Assembly: GCF_900185715.1 (NCBI RefSeq)
Contig: NZ_FYAS01000019.1
Span: 186,001 to 250,000 of the forward strand
DNA: 64,000 nt
Direction of reading: 5' to 3'
From: Allobosea sp. CS1GBMeth4
Lineage (GTDB): Bacteria > Pseudomonadota > Alphaproteobacteria > Rhizobiales > Beijerinckiaceae
Shown here in pieces: positions 45,513 through 53,003 of this stretch. Position 1 is the stretch's first letter, and the number at the start of each line of letters is the position of its first letter. The notes under the pieces are model-generated. The model had not been told where the DNA came from. It worked only from the letters and a program-made list of their open reading frames with translations, and did no database searches. The position numbers were made by a program, and so were the translations under genes.

Positions 45513-45887
45513 ATGCCCGCTCCCGTCACAGAACGCCGCCGCTCGGCCCGGACCCGAACCTTCATCGGCGGCAAGGTGATCTTCAACCAGCGTCAGTCGA
45601 CCCTGGACTGCACAGTCAGGAACCTGTCTGACGATGGCGCTCTGCTGGTCTTCCCGGACAGCGTGACGCTGCCCGACCTGTTCGAGCTCTATTTTCCGCT
45701 GAAGCGCGAGAGCCGGATGGCGCGCAGCCGCTGGCGCGACGGCGACAGGATCGGGGTCGCCTTCGCCGCTCCGGCGAAGCAGGACGCCGAGCCGGTCCAG
45801 CTCGACCTGATGCGACGCCTGCGCCAGCTCGAGCAGGAGAACGCGGCGTTGAAGGCGCGCATCGTCGAACTGACGGAAGGCGCCTGA
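45513..45887 (+). CDS. PilZ-domain protein
   Basis: 124-residue single-domain PilZ protein, a predicted c-di-GMP receptor. The binding elements are ERRRSARTRTF (RxxxR, residues about 7-14) and VRNLSDDGALL (the [D/N]xSxxG motif). The sequence ends in a short coiled coil (LMRRLRQLEQENAALKARIVEL, about 97-120), which may mediate dimerisation. GAGGGCCAGGA precedes the ATG at 45513; longer in-frame starts lack this support. It is convergent with the monooxygenase gene, with 7 bp between the stops. Confidence 0.85.
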   Translation: MPAPVTERRRSARTRTFIGGKVIFNQRQSTLDCTVRNLSDDGALLVFPDSVTLPDLFELYFPLKRESRMARSRWRDGDRIGVAFAAPAKQDAEPVQLDLMRRLRQLEQENAALKARIVELTEGA

Positions 45888-45894
45888 CAGCGGC

Positions 45895-47136
45895 TCAGCG
45901 GCGTGCCAGCTGCTCCGCCGCGAACCCCGCCTTGCCGGCATAGGCCTTCACGATCTGCTCGCGCTTGCCGTAGGGCAGGACACGCTCGACATCGTCGAAG
46001 CCGTTCGGCGCGAGCGCCTCGACCGCGTCGATGACGCGCTCCGGCCCGCCGGCCCGGTTCATCGCGACGATCTCGGCCGTCGCCGGCAGGCGCCGGGCCT
46101 CATAGGCCGCCAGCGCATGGCGCGGGTGCTCGGCCCGGACCAGGAGGTCGGCGAGGCAGCGCGCGTCGAGGATGGCCTGCGAGGCACCATTGGAGCCGAC
46201 CGGATACATCGGGTGGGCGGCATCGCCGAGCAGCGTCACCCGGCCATGGCTCCAGCGCGGCAGCGGGTCGCGGTCGCACATCGGATATTCCCAGAAGGTG
46301 CCGCTCGCCTTGATCAGGGCGAGGATGTCCACTCCCGGAACAGTGAAGCGGCGGGCGAAGGGCAGGACATCCTCGAGCCGGCCGGCCTTGGACCAGGCCT
46401 CCTTCGGCGGCGGCTTCGACGGATCGCCCGTGCGGATGTTGACGACCCAGTTGGTCAGGCGCGTTCCGGGCTTGCGGCCCTCGGCGATCGGATAGAGCAC
46501 CAGCTTTCCGGCCATGCCGCCCGCGATGATCATGCTCTCGCCGTCGAGGAAGGCCGGCCAATCACAGGCGCCGCGCCACATCTGGACACCGTTCCAGCGC
46601 GGTCCTCCCTGGTTCGGGAAGTAGTGCGCGCGCACCGTCGAATGGATGCCGTCGGCGCCGATCAGAATGTCGGCGCGCGCCGTCTCGCCGGCCTCGCCCA
46701 TTTTGGCATCGGCGAAATGCGCGGTGACGCCGCCTTCATCCTGCAGGAACCCCTGCAGGCGCCGGCCGGTGCGGATCGCATCCGGCCCGAGCCGTTCGGC
46801 CACCGCGTCGCGGATCACGCCCTGCAGCCGGCCGCGATGGATCGAGAATTGCGGCACCGGCGCGCCCGCATGCAGGCCTCGCGGCTCGCGCCAGACGGTC
46901 TGCCCGAACCGGTTCATGTAGATGAGCTCGTGCGTGCGGATCGCGACCGCGTCGAGCGCCGGCAGCAGGCCCAGCTCCGCCAGCTCGCGAATGGCGTGCG
47001 GCAGCGTGTTGATGCCCACGCCGACCTCGCGAATCTCGCTCGCCTGCTCGTAGACGGTCGCGGCGATGCCGCGTGCGTGCAGCATCAGGGCCAGTGACAG
47101 CCCCCCGATGCCGCCGCCGATGATGATGGCCTTCAT
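45895..47136 (-). CDS. PhzS-like FAD-dependent monooxygenase
   Basis: 413-residue class A flavoprotein monooxygenase. The FAD motif GGGIGG is at 7-12, ILIGADGIHSTVR at about 158-169 and GRVTLLGDAAHPMYPVGSNGAS from 298. Many stretches match the phenazine-modifying enzyme PhzS of Pseudomonas: GVGIN, THELIYM, VWREPRG, FSIHRGRLQ, RLEDVLPF, YPMCDRDPLPRW and NGASQAILD. It therefore probably hydroxylates, possibly with decarboxylation, an aromatic or heteroaromatic carboxylate. No phenazine genes are present. GGGAG lies 12 nt before the ATG. The promoter region contains the AAGCTT palindrome shared with the Liv-type operon. Confidence 0.88.
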   Translation of the reverse strand: MKAIIIGGGIGGLSLALMLHARGIAATVYEQASEIREVGVGINTLPHAIRELAELGLLPALDAVAIRTHELIYMNRFGQTVWREPRGLHAGAPVPQFSIHRGRLQGVIRDAVAERLGPDAIRTGRRLQGFLQDEGGVTAHFADAKMGEAGETARADILIGADGIHSTVRAHYFPNQGGPRWNGVQMWRGACDWPAFLDGESMIIAGGMAGKLVLYPIAEGRKPGTRLTNWVVNIRTGDPSKPPPKEAWSKAGRLEDVLPFARRFTVPGVDILALIKASGTFWEYPMCDRDPLPRWSHGRVTLLGDAAHPMYPVGSNGASQAILDARCLADLLVRAEHPRHALAAYEARRLPATAEIVAMNRAGGPERVIDAVEALAPNGFDDVERVLPYGKREQIVKAYAGKAGFAAEQLARR

Positions 47137-47157
47137 GCTGCGATCCGCTCCCCTGAA

Positions 47158-47195
47158 TTATTTCAAGCTTCAAATAACTGCGGGCGCCTTGTCAA
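47158..47195 (-). promoter_or_regulatory. Candidate promoter/operator of the PhzS-like gene
   Basis: On the minus strand a perfect TTGACA (47195-47190) is followed after 12 bp by the extended palindrome TTATTTGAAGCTTGAAATAA (47177-47158), which covers the expected -10 region. The core TTTCAAGCTTCAAA (47161-47174) matches 39776-39789 upstream of the Liv-type operon in 12 of 14 positions. Confidence 0.5.
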
Positions 47196-47418
47196 TCGCT
47201 CCACAAAGCTGGTGAAAACCGCCGTATTTTCGCGGCTTTTGACAGGAAGGAAGCCGATTGCTGTGCGTATGTACGGCCGATGCCGTCGTGTTCCGGCGGC
47301 AGGCATGCCAAATGGCGGGTTCGTGCGCGATTGCGCGTCGATTCGCCGCGACGTGCCGGAGCCTTTCGGGGCTCGGCACGACGTCAACTCAAACAATGAT
47401 TGGTCTCAGGAGGTTTTC

Positions 47419-47691
47419 ATGACCAAGAACGAACTGATCGCCGCGATCGCGGACGAGACGGGCAAGACCAAGGCTGATGTCTCGGCCATCCTCGGCTCGC
47501 TCGCCGGCGTCGTCGCCAAGACGCTGAAGTCCGGCGGCGACGTCACCCTCGGCGGCATCGGCAAGCTGGCCGCGGCCAAGCGCGAGGCGCGCGAGGCCCG
47601 CAACCCGTCGACCGGCGCGACGATCAAGGTTCCGGCCAAGACGGTCGTGAAGTTCAAGGTCACCAAGGATCTGGCCGACGCCGTCGCCTGA
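47419..47691 (+). CDS. hup: HU-family DNA-binding protein
   Basis: 90-residue nucleoid protein. MTKNELIAAIADETGKTKADVSAILGSLAGVV is the HU helical dimerisation region; GGIGKLAAAKREAREARNPSTGATIKVPAKTVVKFKVTKDL is the beta-arm and C-terminal part with the conserved RNP. The ATG at 47419 with AGGAGG 6 nt upstream is the true start although the frame is open earlier. Length is exactly that of HU. TTGACA at 47239-47244 is a possible -35 box of its own promoter. Confidence 0.95.
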   Translation: MTKNELIAAIADETGKTKADVSAILGSLAGVVAKTLKSGGDVTLGGIGKLAAAKREAREARNPSTGATIKVPAKTVVKFKVTKDLADAVA

Positions 47692-47786
47692 ACCTCGTCG
47701 GACAGCGGCGGCCCAGCAGGGCCGGCCCCGGCCGGGTCGTCTCCATTCGATCCGGCTTTCCTATAAGGATGCGGATCGTTCGGCCG

Positions 47787-47809
47787 GCCAGCTTGCAGTG
47801 CAAGCTGGC
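47787..47809 (+). terminator. Hairpin downstream of HU gene
   Basis: Perfect 10-bp stem GCCAGCTTGC-AGT-GCAAGCTGGC, 96 bp after the HU stop codon. No T-run follows, so termination is uncertain; it may only define the mRNA 3' end. Confidence 0.45.
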
Positions 47810-47853
47810 TGGAACGGACTCGCGCCGCCGCTGCTTGACCTCGGGGCGCTGCT

Positions 47854-48016
47854 AGTGGTCTGCTTCCGATACTCGCATCGCCTGTCACGGAGCGGCGGCG
47901 CGAATGTCGGGATCGACAAGACCACTGGCAACTCCCTGATCATCTGGTGGAACTTATGAGTTTGACATTTGCTCTCAGCCTGACGCGAGGCCGGAGGCAA
48001 ATGTCGAATTCGTTCC
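47854..48016. repeat. Mosaic inverted-repeat element upstream of the VWA gene
   Basis: First dyad AGTGGTCT (47854-47861) / AGACCACT (47919-47926). Second dyad GGAAC (47949) plus GACATTTGC (47964-47972) pairing with GCAAATGTC (47997-48005) plus GTTCC (48012-48016), forming one imperfect hairpin of about 68 nt. It is locally less GC-rich than its surroundings, suggesting a foreign or mobile intergenic element. Confidence 0.6.
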
Positions 48017-48034
48017 GCTAGTCGCAAGAGCGCG

Positions 48035-49210
48035 ATGTTCCTTCGTCTTTTCACCGAGCTGCGGGCGGCCAAGGTGCCCGTCACCCTGCGCGAATATCTC
48101 GCGCTGCTGGAAGGTGTCGAGGCAGGGCTCGCCGAGTACCGCGTCGACGAGTTCTATTATCTCGCCCGCGCCTGTCTGGTGAAGGACGAGCGCCATCTCG
48201 ACCGTTTCGACCGCGTCTTCGCCGAGGTGTTCAAGGGCCTGGAAACGCTCGGCGACGCGTTCGAACAGGTCGGCATTCCCGACGAATGGCTGCGCAAACT
48301 GGCCGAGAAATTCCTCACCGAGGAGGAGAAGGCCCAGCTTGAGGCCCTCGGCTGGGACAAGCTGCTGGAAACGCTGAAGCAGCGCCTCGCCGAGCAGAAG
48401 GGCCGCCATCAGGGCGGCTCGAAATGGATCGGCACCGCCGGCACCTCGCCCTATGGCGCCTATGGCTACAATCCCGAAGGCGTGCGCATCGGCCAGGACA
48501 AGAACCGCAACTTCCGGGCGGTGAAGGTCTGGGACAAGCGCGAGTTCAAGGATTTCGACGACACGCGCGAGCTCGGCGTGCGGAACCTGCGGATCGCGCT
48601 GCGCCGCCTGCGCAAATTCGCCCGCACCGGCGCGGCCGAGGAGCTCGATCTCGACCGGACCATCGCCGAGACCGCCAAGCACGGCTATCTCGACGTCAAG
48701 CTCAGGCCCGAGCGGCACAACGCCGTGAAGGTCCTGCTCTTCCTCGATGTCGGCGGCTCGATGGACTGGCATGTCGAGCTGGCCGAGGAGCTGTTCTCGG
48801 CGGCACGGGCCGAGTTCAAGCATTTCGAGCATTTCTACTTCCACAACTGCCCCTATGAGCGGGTGTGGAAGGAGAACCGGCGCCGGCACGACCAGGTGAT
48901 CCCGACCTTCGAGGTGCTGCGCACCTATCCGGCCGATTACCGGCTCGTCTTCGTCGGCGACGCCTCGATGAGCCCCTATGAGATCGCGATGCCCGGCGGC
49001 TCGGTCGAGCACTGGAACGAGGAGGCCGGCGAGGTCTGGATGCGGCGGCTGACCGAGCGCTTCCCGAAATCGGTCTGGCTCAACCCGGTGCAACAGCACC
49101 TCTGGAGCTACACCCAGTCGATCCGCCAGATCGCCGGGCTGATGGGCGGGCGGATGTTCCCGCTGACGCTCGACGGCCTCGACGGCGCGATGAAGGCGCT
49201 GACGCGGTAG
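48035..49210 (+). CDS. VWA-domain protein, CoxE-like
   Basis: 391-residue protein. The N-terminal part (1-130) is charged and helical. KVLLFLDVGGSMDWHVELAEELFSAA (from about 232) is the start of a von Willebrand A domain, with the metal site written DVGGS (238-242) instead of the canonical DxSxS. FVGDASMSPYEI supplies further metal-site residues. CoxE-type VWA proteins usually act with a MoxR AAA+ ATPase in assembling metal enzymes or complexes, but no such gene adjoins. The start follows a repeat element with only a weak AAGAG site ahead. Confidence 0.82.
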   Translation: MFLRLFTELRAAKVPVTLREYLALLEGVEAGLAEYRVDEFYYLARACLVKDERHLDRFDRVFAEVFKGLETLGDAFEQVGIPDEWLRKLAEKFLTEEEKAQLEALGWDKLLETLKQRLAEQKGRHQGGSKWIGTAGTSPYGAYGYNPEGVRIGQDKNRNFRAVKVWDKREFKDFDDTRELGVRNLRIALRRLRKFARTGAAEELDLDRTIAETAKHGYLDVKLRPERHNAVKVLLFLDVGGSMDWHVELAEELFSAARAEFKHFEHFYFHNCPYERVWKENRRRHDQVIPTFEVLRTYPADYRLVFVGDASMSPYEIAMPGGSVEHWNEEAGEVWMRRLTERFPKSVWLNPVQQHLWSYTQSIRQIAGLMGGRMFPLTLDGLDGAMKALTR

Positions 49211-49220
49211 ACCCCAGATC

Positions 49221-49298
49221 CATCATGCTCGGGCTCGACCCGAGCATCTCTTTCAGGAGATTCTCGGGTCTCCGCTTTGCTCCGCCCGAGAATGACGG
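49221..49298. repeat. Palindromic repeat after the VWA gene
   Basis: CATCATGCTCGGGCTCGACC at one end, GCTCCGCCCGAGAATGACGG at the other, AGGAGATTCTCGGGTC in the middle. Member of the 21853/28603/39623/41050 family. Confidence 0.75.
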
Positions 49299-49313
49299 CT
49301 AGAGCATGCCGCC

Positions 49314-49928
49314 ATGAGCCTTGCCGACGACGACATCCCCCTGCCCTCCTGGCGCCAGCGGCCGCGGCCGGTCGGCTTCGAGATCGCCTACCGGCTGAAG
49401 GGCGACGTGCTGGAGGTCGATTCGACCCGCAAGGTCGACCAGGTCAGGCTGTCCGCCGTCGAACAGGTGCGCTTCCTCTATGCGCCCGGCAATGTCTCGG
49501 CGAAGGGCTACCGGACGCAGCTGCGGCTGAGCGACGGCCGGACGATCAGCTTCGGCAACCTGTCCTGGCGCTCCCTCACCGACATCGAGCGCGACGATGC
49601 GCGCTATCATGCCTTCGTCTCGGCGCTGTCCGCCGCGATCATCCGCGCCAGCCCGAAGGCGCGCTTTGTTGCCGGCAAGCCCTATCCGCTCTGGCTGGCG
49701 CTCGCGCTCGCCGGCGGCGGCGCGCTCGCCATGCTGAGCTATTTCAGCCTGCGCGCCCTCCAGCAGGGCGCCACCGCAGCCGCCGGGCTGGGGCTCGTGC
49801 TCGCGGCGGCCTCGTTCTGGCAGGTCTGGCCGATGATCAGGCTCAACCGGCCGAGGGACCTCGCGAGGGGCGAGGTCCCGGACGAACTCGTCCCGGGCCG
49901 GAGCGAGGGCTCGGCCGCCGCTACCTGA
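49314..49928 (+). CDS. Membrane protein of unknown function
   Basis: 204 residues. Residues 1-118 look like a cytoplasmic beta-rich domain (GFEIAYRLKGDVLEVDSTRKVDQVRLS, RTQLRLSDGRTISFGNLSW). Two membrane helices follow (about 125-145 and 150-170: LWLALALAGGGALAML; AAAGLGLVLAAASFWQVW). The C-terminus is short and charged. I do not recognise the family. The N-terminal half resembles PH-like lipid- or protein-binding folds only in general pattern. It overlaps the convergent universal stress gene by 8 bp. Confidence 0.6.
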   Translation: MSLADDDIPLPSWRQRPRPVGFEIAYRLKGDVLEVDSTRKVDQVRLSAVEQVRFLYAPGNVSAKGYRTQLRLSDGRTISFGNLSWRSLTDIERDDARYHAFVSALSAAIIRASPKARFVAGKPYPLWLALALAGGGALAMLSYFSLRALQQGATAAAGLGLVLAAASFWQVWPMIRLNRPRDLARGEVPDELVPGRSEGSAAAT

Positions 49929-50343
49929 CCACCAGCACCGAGCACTTCGCCCGCCGCACGATGGTCGAGGCGTTCGAACCGATCACATAGGCCAGCATGC
50001 CGGGCTCGTGCGACCCGATCACGATCAGGTCGGCGCCGCTGGCGTCGGCTTCGGCCAGCACCTCGCCATGGACCGATCCGACCAGAACCTTGGCCGAGAC
50101 CCGCTCGGCCGGCAGGTTCACCTTCGCCGCGATCTCCGCGAGCTTGGCTTCGGATTCGGCCTGCTGGCCGGCGTCGAAGTCGGCCGGCACGAACTCCATA
50201 TAGGTGATCGGCACGAGGGAGCGGACATAGACCAGCCGGATGGAGCCGTCCGATTGCGCCGCGAAGGCTTCGGCCGCGGCGATGGCGGGAGCCGCCAGAT
50301 CGGCCTCGGCGAGATCGACCGGCACCAGAATCGATTTGTACAT
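49921..50343 (-). CDS. Universal stress protein (UspA family, UspF-like)
   Basis: 140-residue single Usp domain. It starts MYKSILVPVDLAE and ends in the nucleotide-binding segment IVIGSHEPGMLAYVIGSNASTIVRRAKCSVLVVR. The glycine spacing (GSHEPG...GSNAS) is that of UspF/UspG-type proteins and predicts ATP binding. AGGAGG stands 8 nt before the ATG. The gene is monocistronic and divergent from the MFS gene. Confidence 0.92.
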   Translation of the reverse strand: MYKSILVPVDLAEADLAAPAIAAAEAFAAQSDGSIRLVYVRSLVPITYMEFVPADFDAGQQAESEAKLAEIAAKVNLPAERVSAKVLVGSVHGEVLAEADASGADLIVIGSHEPGMLAYVIGSNASTIVRRAKCSVLVVR

Positions 50344-50412
50344 AGCACCCTCCTCCGGCGTGGCCCGCCCGGCAGATCATGGCCGGACGATCGGAGCCGA
50401 CGCCGACCCACT

Positions 50413-50586
50413 ATGTCGGAGCCGCTTCCCCCGAGGAAGAGTGTCGCGTCGTCGCGAACCCCCTCGGCTGCGGATCGTGGCGGCCCATCGATCGCGCCGG
50501 TGCATGCCAGCCATAAGGCGGTGGAATTTGACGAGGGGCATCGGGACCTCGACAGTCCGCCGCCGGGCCTTGCGCCGCGCTCGTGA
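50413..50586 (+). CDS. Possible 57-residue protein upstream of the MFS gene
   Basis: Short frame MSEPLPPRKSVASSR... to PPPGLAPRS in the 255-bp spacer between the stress protein and the MFS gene, ending 12 bp before the MFS start. It is hydrophilic and Pro/Ser-rich with no recognised domain. There is no good ribosome site (nearest GGAG is too distant) and its codon use is less G/C-biased at third positions than neighbours. It may be non-coding leader. Confidence 0.25.
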   Translation: MSEPLPPRKSVASSRTPSAADRGGPSIAPVHASHKAVEFDEGHRDLDSPPPGLAPRS

Positions 50587-50598
50587 TCGGATGGACAG

Positions 50599-51834
50599 AT
50601 GACCGAAGCCGCCTCCCCGGCCCCGCGCACCGGGCTGTTCGCCTCGCCCACGGCCTTCCTCATGGTGCTCGCCTTCATCAACTGGCTCGGCTACGCCAGC
50701 TGGAGCGCGCTGCTCAACAATTTCGCCAAGGAAGCCGCCGGCTTCACCGGGCAGGATATCGGCATCCTGCAATCGGTCCGCGAAATCCCCGGCTTCCTGG
50801 CCTTCACCGCCATCATCCTGTTCTGGATCATGCGCGAGCAGATGCTGGCCTATCTCAGCCTGCTGACGCTCGGCCTCGGCGTGGCGCTGACCGGCTATTT
50901 CCCCAGTCTCGGCGGCCTCCTGCTGACGACGACGATCATGTCGCTCGGCTTCCACTATTACGAGACGGCGCAGCAATCGCTGCAATTGCAGCTCTTGCCG
51001 AAATCGGAAGCGCCGCGCCTGCTCGGCAAGATCGCGGGGGCGTCGGCGGTGGCGCAACTCACCGCCTTCGGCGCGATCGCGCTGATCTGGCGCCTCTGGC
51101 AGCCGAGCTATGCGCATGTCTTCCTCGGCGCCGGCCTCATCGCGGTCGCGCTGACGGCAGCGGCGATGCTGCTCTTCCCACGCTTCCAGGGCGTCGTGCC
51201 GCAGAACAAGGGCTTCGTGCTGCGCAAGCGCTACTGGCTGTACTACGCCCTGACCTTCATGTCGGGCGCGCGGCGACAGATCTTCATGGCGTTCGGCGGC
51301 TTCCTGCTCGTCGAACGCTTCGGTTACGACGTCGCCGCGACCGCGACGCTGCTGCTGGCGACCTACGGCATCAACATGTTCGCCGGCCCCCTGCTCGGCA
51401 GCCTCGTCGGCAAGGTCGGCGAACGGGCGACGATCCAGCTCGAGAACGTCTCGCTGATCGCCGTCTTCATCGGCTATGCGCTCGCCAGCCACGGGCAATT
51501 CGGCGCGGCCGGCGCGCTCGTCGCAGGCGTGCTCTTCATCGTGGACGGCGTCTTCTTCACGCTCGTCCTGGCGCAGCGCACCTATTTCCAGAAGATCGCC
51601 GACCCCGCCGACATCGCGCCGACCTCGGCGGTGGCCTTCACCATCAACCACATCGCGGCAGTGTTCCTGCCGATCACCTTCGGGCTGATCTGGCTGCGCG
51701 ATCCGGCGATCGTGTTCTATATCGGCGCGGCGGTGGCGACGGTCTCGCTCAGCCTGTCCCTGCTGGTGCCGCGTCATCCGGTTCCCGGACATGAGACCAC
51801 GCTCGCGGCGCCGCCTGCGGCAGCGGCGGAATAG
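50599..51834 (+). CDS. MFS transporter
   Basis: 411-residue protein with about 12 hydrophobic helices in two halves joined by a loop near residue 195 (FPRFQGVVPQNKGFVLRKRYW). The motif A region between helices 2 and 3 is weak (ILFWIMREQML). GFHYYETAQQSLQLQLLPKSEAPRLLGK and SGARRQIFMAFGGFLLVERFGYDV are notable polar stretches. I cannot assign a substrate. The start at 50599 follows GGATGGACAG. The gene is convergent with the ferredoxin gene. Confidence 0.78.
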   Translation: MTEAASPAPRTGLFASPTAFLMVLAFINWLGYASWSALLNNFAKEAAGFTGQDIGILQSVREIPGFLAFTAIILFWIMREQMLAYLSLLTLGLGVALTGYFPSLGGLLLTTTIMSLGFHYYETAQQSLQLQLLPKSEAPRLLGKIAGASAVAQLTAFGAIALIWRLWQPSYAHVFLGAGLIAVALTAAAMLLFPRFQGVVPQNKGFVLRKRYWLYYALTFMSGARRQIFMAFGGFLLVERFGYDVAATATLLLATYGINMFAGPLLGSLVGKVGERATIQLENVSLIAVFIGYALASHGQFGAAGALVAGVLFIVDGVFFTLVLAQRTYFQKIADPADIAPTSAVAFTINHIAAVFLPITFGLIWLRDPAIVFYIGAAVATVSLSLSLLVPRHPVPGHETTLAAPPAAAAE

Positions 51835-51850
51835 GCCACGCCCGTCTTTC

Positions 51851-51899
51851 CGGGGCTTCGCCCCGCGGAGAGCCCGGAGACACGGCCCGTTCCGGGCTC
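51851..51899. terminator. Hairpins between convergent MFS and ferredoxin genes
   Basis: CGGGGC-TTC-GCCCCG (51851-51865) and GAGCCCGGA / TCCGGGCTC (51870-51878, 51891-51899); the second overlaps the ferredoxin stop codon. They probably serve as 3'-end structures for both converging transcripts. No T-run is seen. Confidence 0.45.
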
Positions 51900-52218
51900 A
51901 GCCCTGGCGGGCCGGCGTGCGCACGACGAGCCCGTCGAGATCGTCCCGCACCCTGATCTGGCAGGAGAGGCGCGAGTTCGGGCGCACGTCGAAGGCGAAG
52001 TCGAGCATGTCCTCCTCCATCGGCTCGGCACGGCCGGTCTTCTCCGTCCAGGCCTCGTCGACATAGACATGGCAGGTGGCGCAGGCGCAGGCGCCGCCGC
52101 ATTCCGCCTCGATGCCCGGCACACCGTTGCGGACCGCCACCTCCATCACGGTCGAGCCCGTCTCGCCCTCGACCGTTCGGCTGGTGCCCTGGGCGTCGAT
52201 ATAGGTGATCTTCGGCAT
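51898..52218 (-). CDS. 2Fe-2S ferredoxin (adrenodoxin type)
   Basis: 106-residue electron carrier. Cluster ligands are C40, C46 and C49 (CGGACACATC, C-x5-C-x2-C) and C86 in LSCQIRV. The spacing and [13 protein letters not shown] are typical of adrenodoxin/ISC-type vertebrate-like ferredoxins, which serve monooxygenases, P450s or Fe-S biogenesis. GGAG precedes the ATG at 52218 by 6 nt; the ATG 3 bp earlier is possible. The redox partner is not in the window. Confidence 0.93.
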   Translation of the reverse strand: MPKITYIDAQGTSRTVEGETGSTVMEVAVRNGVPGIEAECGGACACATCHVYVDEAWTEKTGRAEPMEEDMLDFAFDVRPNSRLSCQIRVRDDLDGLVVRTPARQG

Positions 52219-52406
52219 CATGAACTCCGGCCCGCCTTGCGGCGGCTGCGCGGCTGGCGCGGTCGGGGGGAACCGGCCGGGCTTCCTGGCGGCGCCGCAA
52301 GCCGGTTCGCGGGAACGTCGTCCGCGAGGGCCCGCGGACATCGCATCTCTAGAAGATTTCGAAAGCCGATGAAACGGCGATGTCGACGGCGCCCGACGCT
52401 GCGGCG

Positions 52407-52742
52407 TCAGGCCGCGCAATCGAGCCGCGAGATCACCGCCCGCGCCTCGGCCGCCGCGAGCGTCAGGGCGTCCAGCGCGTCCTCGCGCGGCGCGGAACCG
52501 GCCTGGCCGAGCTGCTGCTCGATCCGGTCGGCGGCCTCGGCGACCTGCCAGGCGCCGATCGCGCGCGCGGCTCCCTTCAAGGTGTGGGCGGCGTCGCGGC
52601 GGAGATCGGCGTCGCCGCCATGGATGGCGCGCAGATGACGGGCGCATTGCTGCGCGAACAGCGTCAGCAGCTCGCGCTCCAGCTCCGCGTCGCCGCCGGT
52701 CTGGCGGGCGAGATGCACGAGGTCGATGGCACTCTGGGGCAT
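52407..52742 (-). CDS. Histidine phosphotransfer (Hpt) domain protein
   Basis: 111-residue four-helix Hpt protein. The phospho-acceptor is His53 in [14 protein letters not shown], the conserved HTLKGAA motif. It relays phosphate between hybrid histidine kinases and response regulators; no kinase is linked. It diverges from the giant growth-pole ring-like gene, sharing a 261-bp promoter region. Confidence 0.88.
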   Translation of the reverse strand: MPQSAIDLVHLARQTGGDAELERELLTLFAQQCARHLRAIHGGDADLRRDAAHTLKGAARAIGAWQVAEAADRIEQQLGQAGSAPREDALDALTLAAAEARAVISRLDCAA

Positions 52743-53003
52743 GGGGAACTCGGTCTTCTTGCAAGCTGCGGAACGTGTGCAGCCTCCTGACCCATCAGGA
52801 AGCGCCGTTATGGTGAACGAGGCGTTAACGACGTTTGTGAATCAGACGGTCAAACGGGTTTCATTCCCTGCTTGCCTCAACTACCCTTCGAGACGGTAAA
52901 CGATGGGCGTCGTGTCGCTTCACGGATCCGGCTGGAGGCTGCCGGCCCCGGCCCCGCGACGGAATGCGCCGCCCGTCGCGAGTAGCGTAGCGAGGCGGCA
53001 TCC

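Larger units (their letters stand above)
47692..48034. other. 343-bp spacer between HU and VWA genes
   Basis: No convincing gene. It holds a terminator-like hairpin (47787-47809) and a mosaic of long inverted repeats (47854-48016). The inverted repeats end 19 bp before the VWA gene start. Confidence 0.6.

Noticed and set aside
52825..52843. TTAACG and a GANTC site before the giant gene as CtrA/CcrM cell-cycle control
   Set aside because: The TTAA half-site lacks a second half at N7 and a single GANTC is not informative. Control by the cell cycle remains possible but is not supported by the sequence alone.
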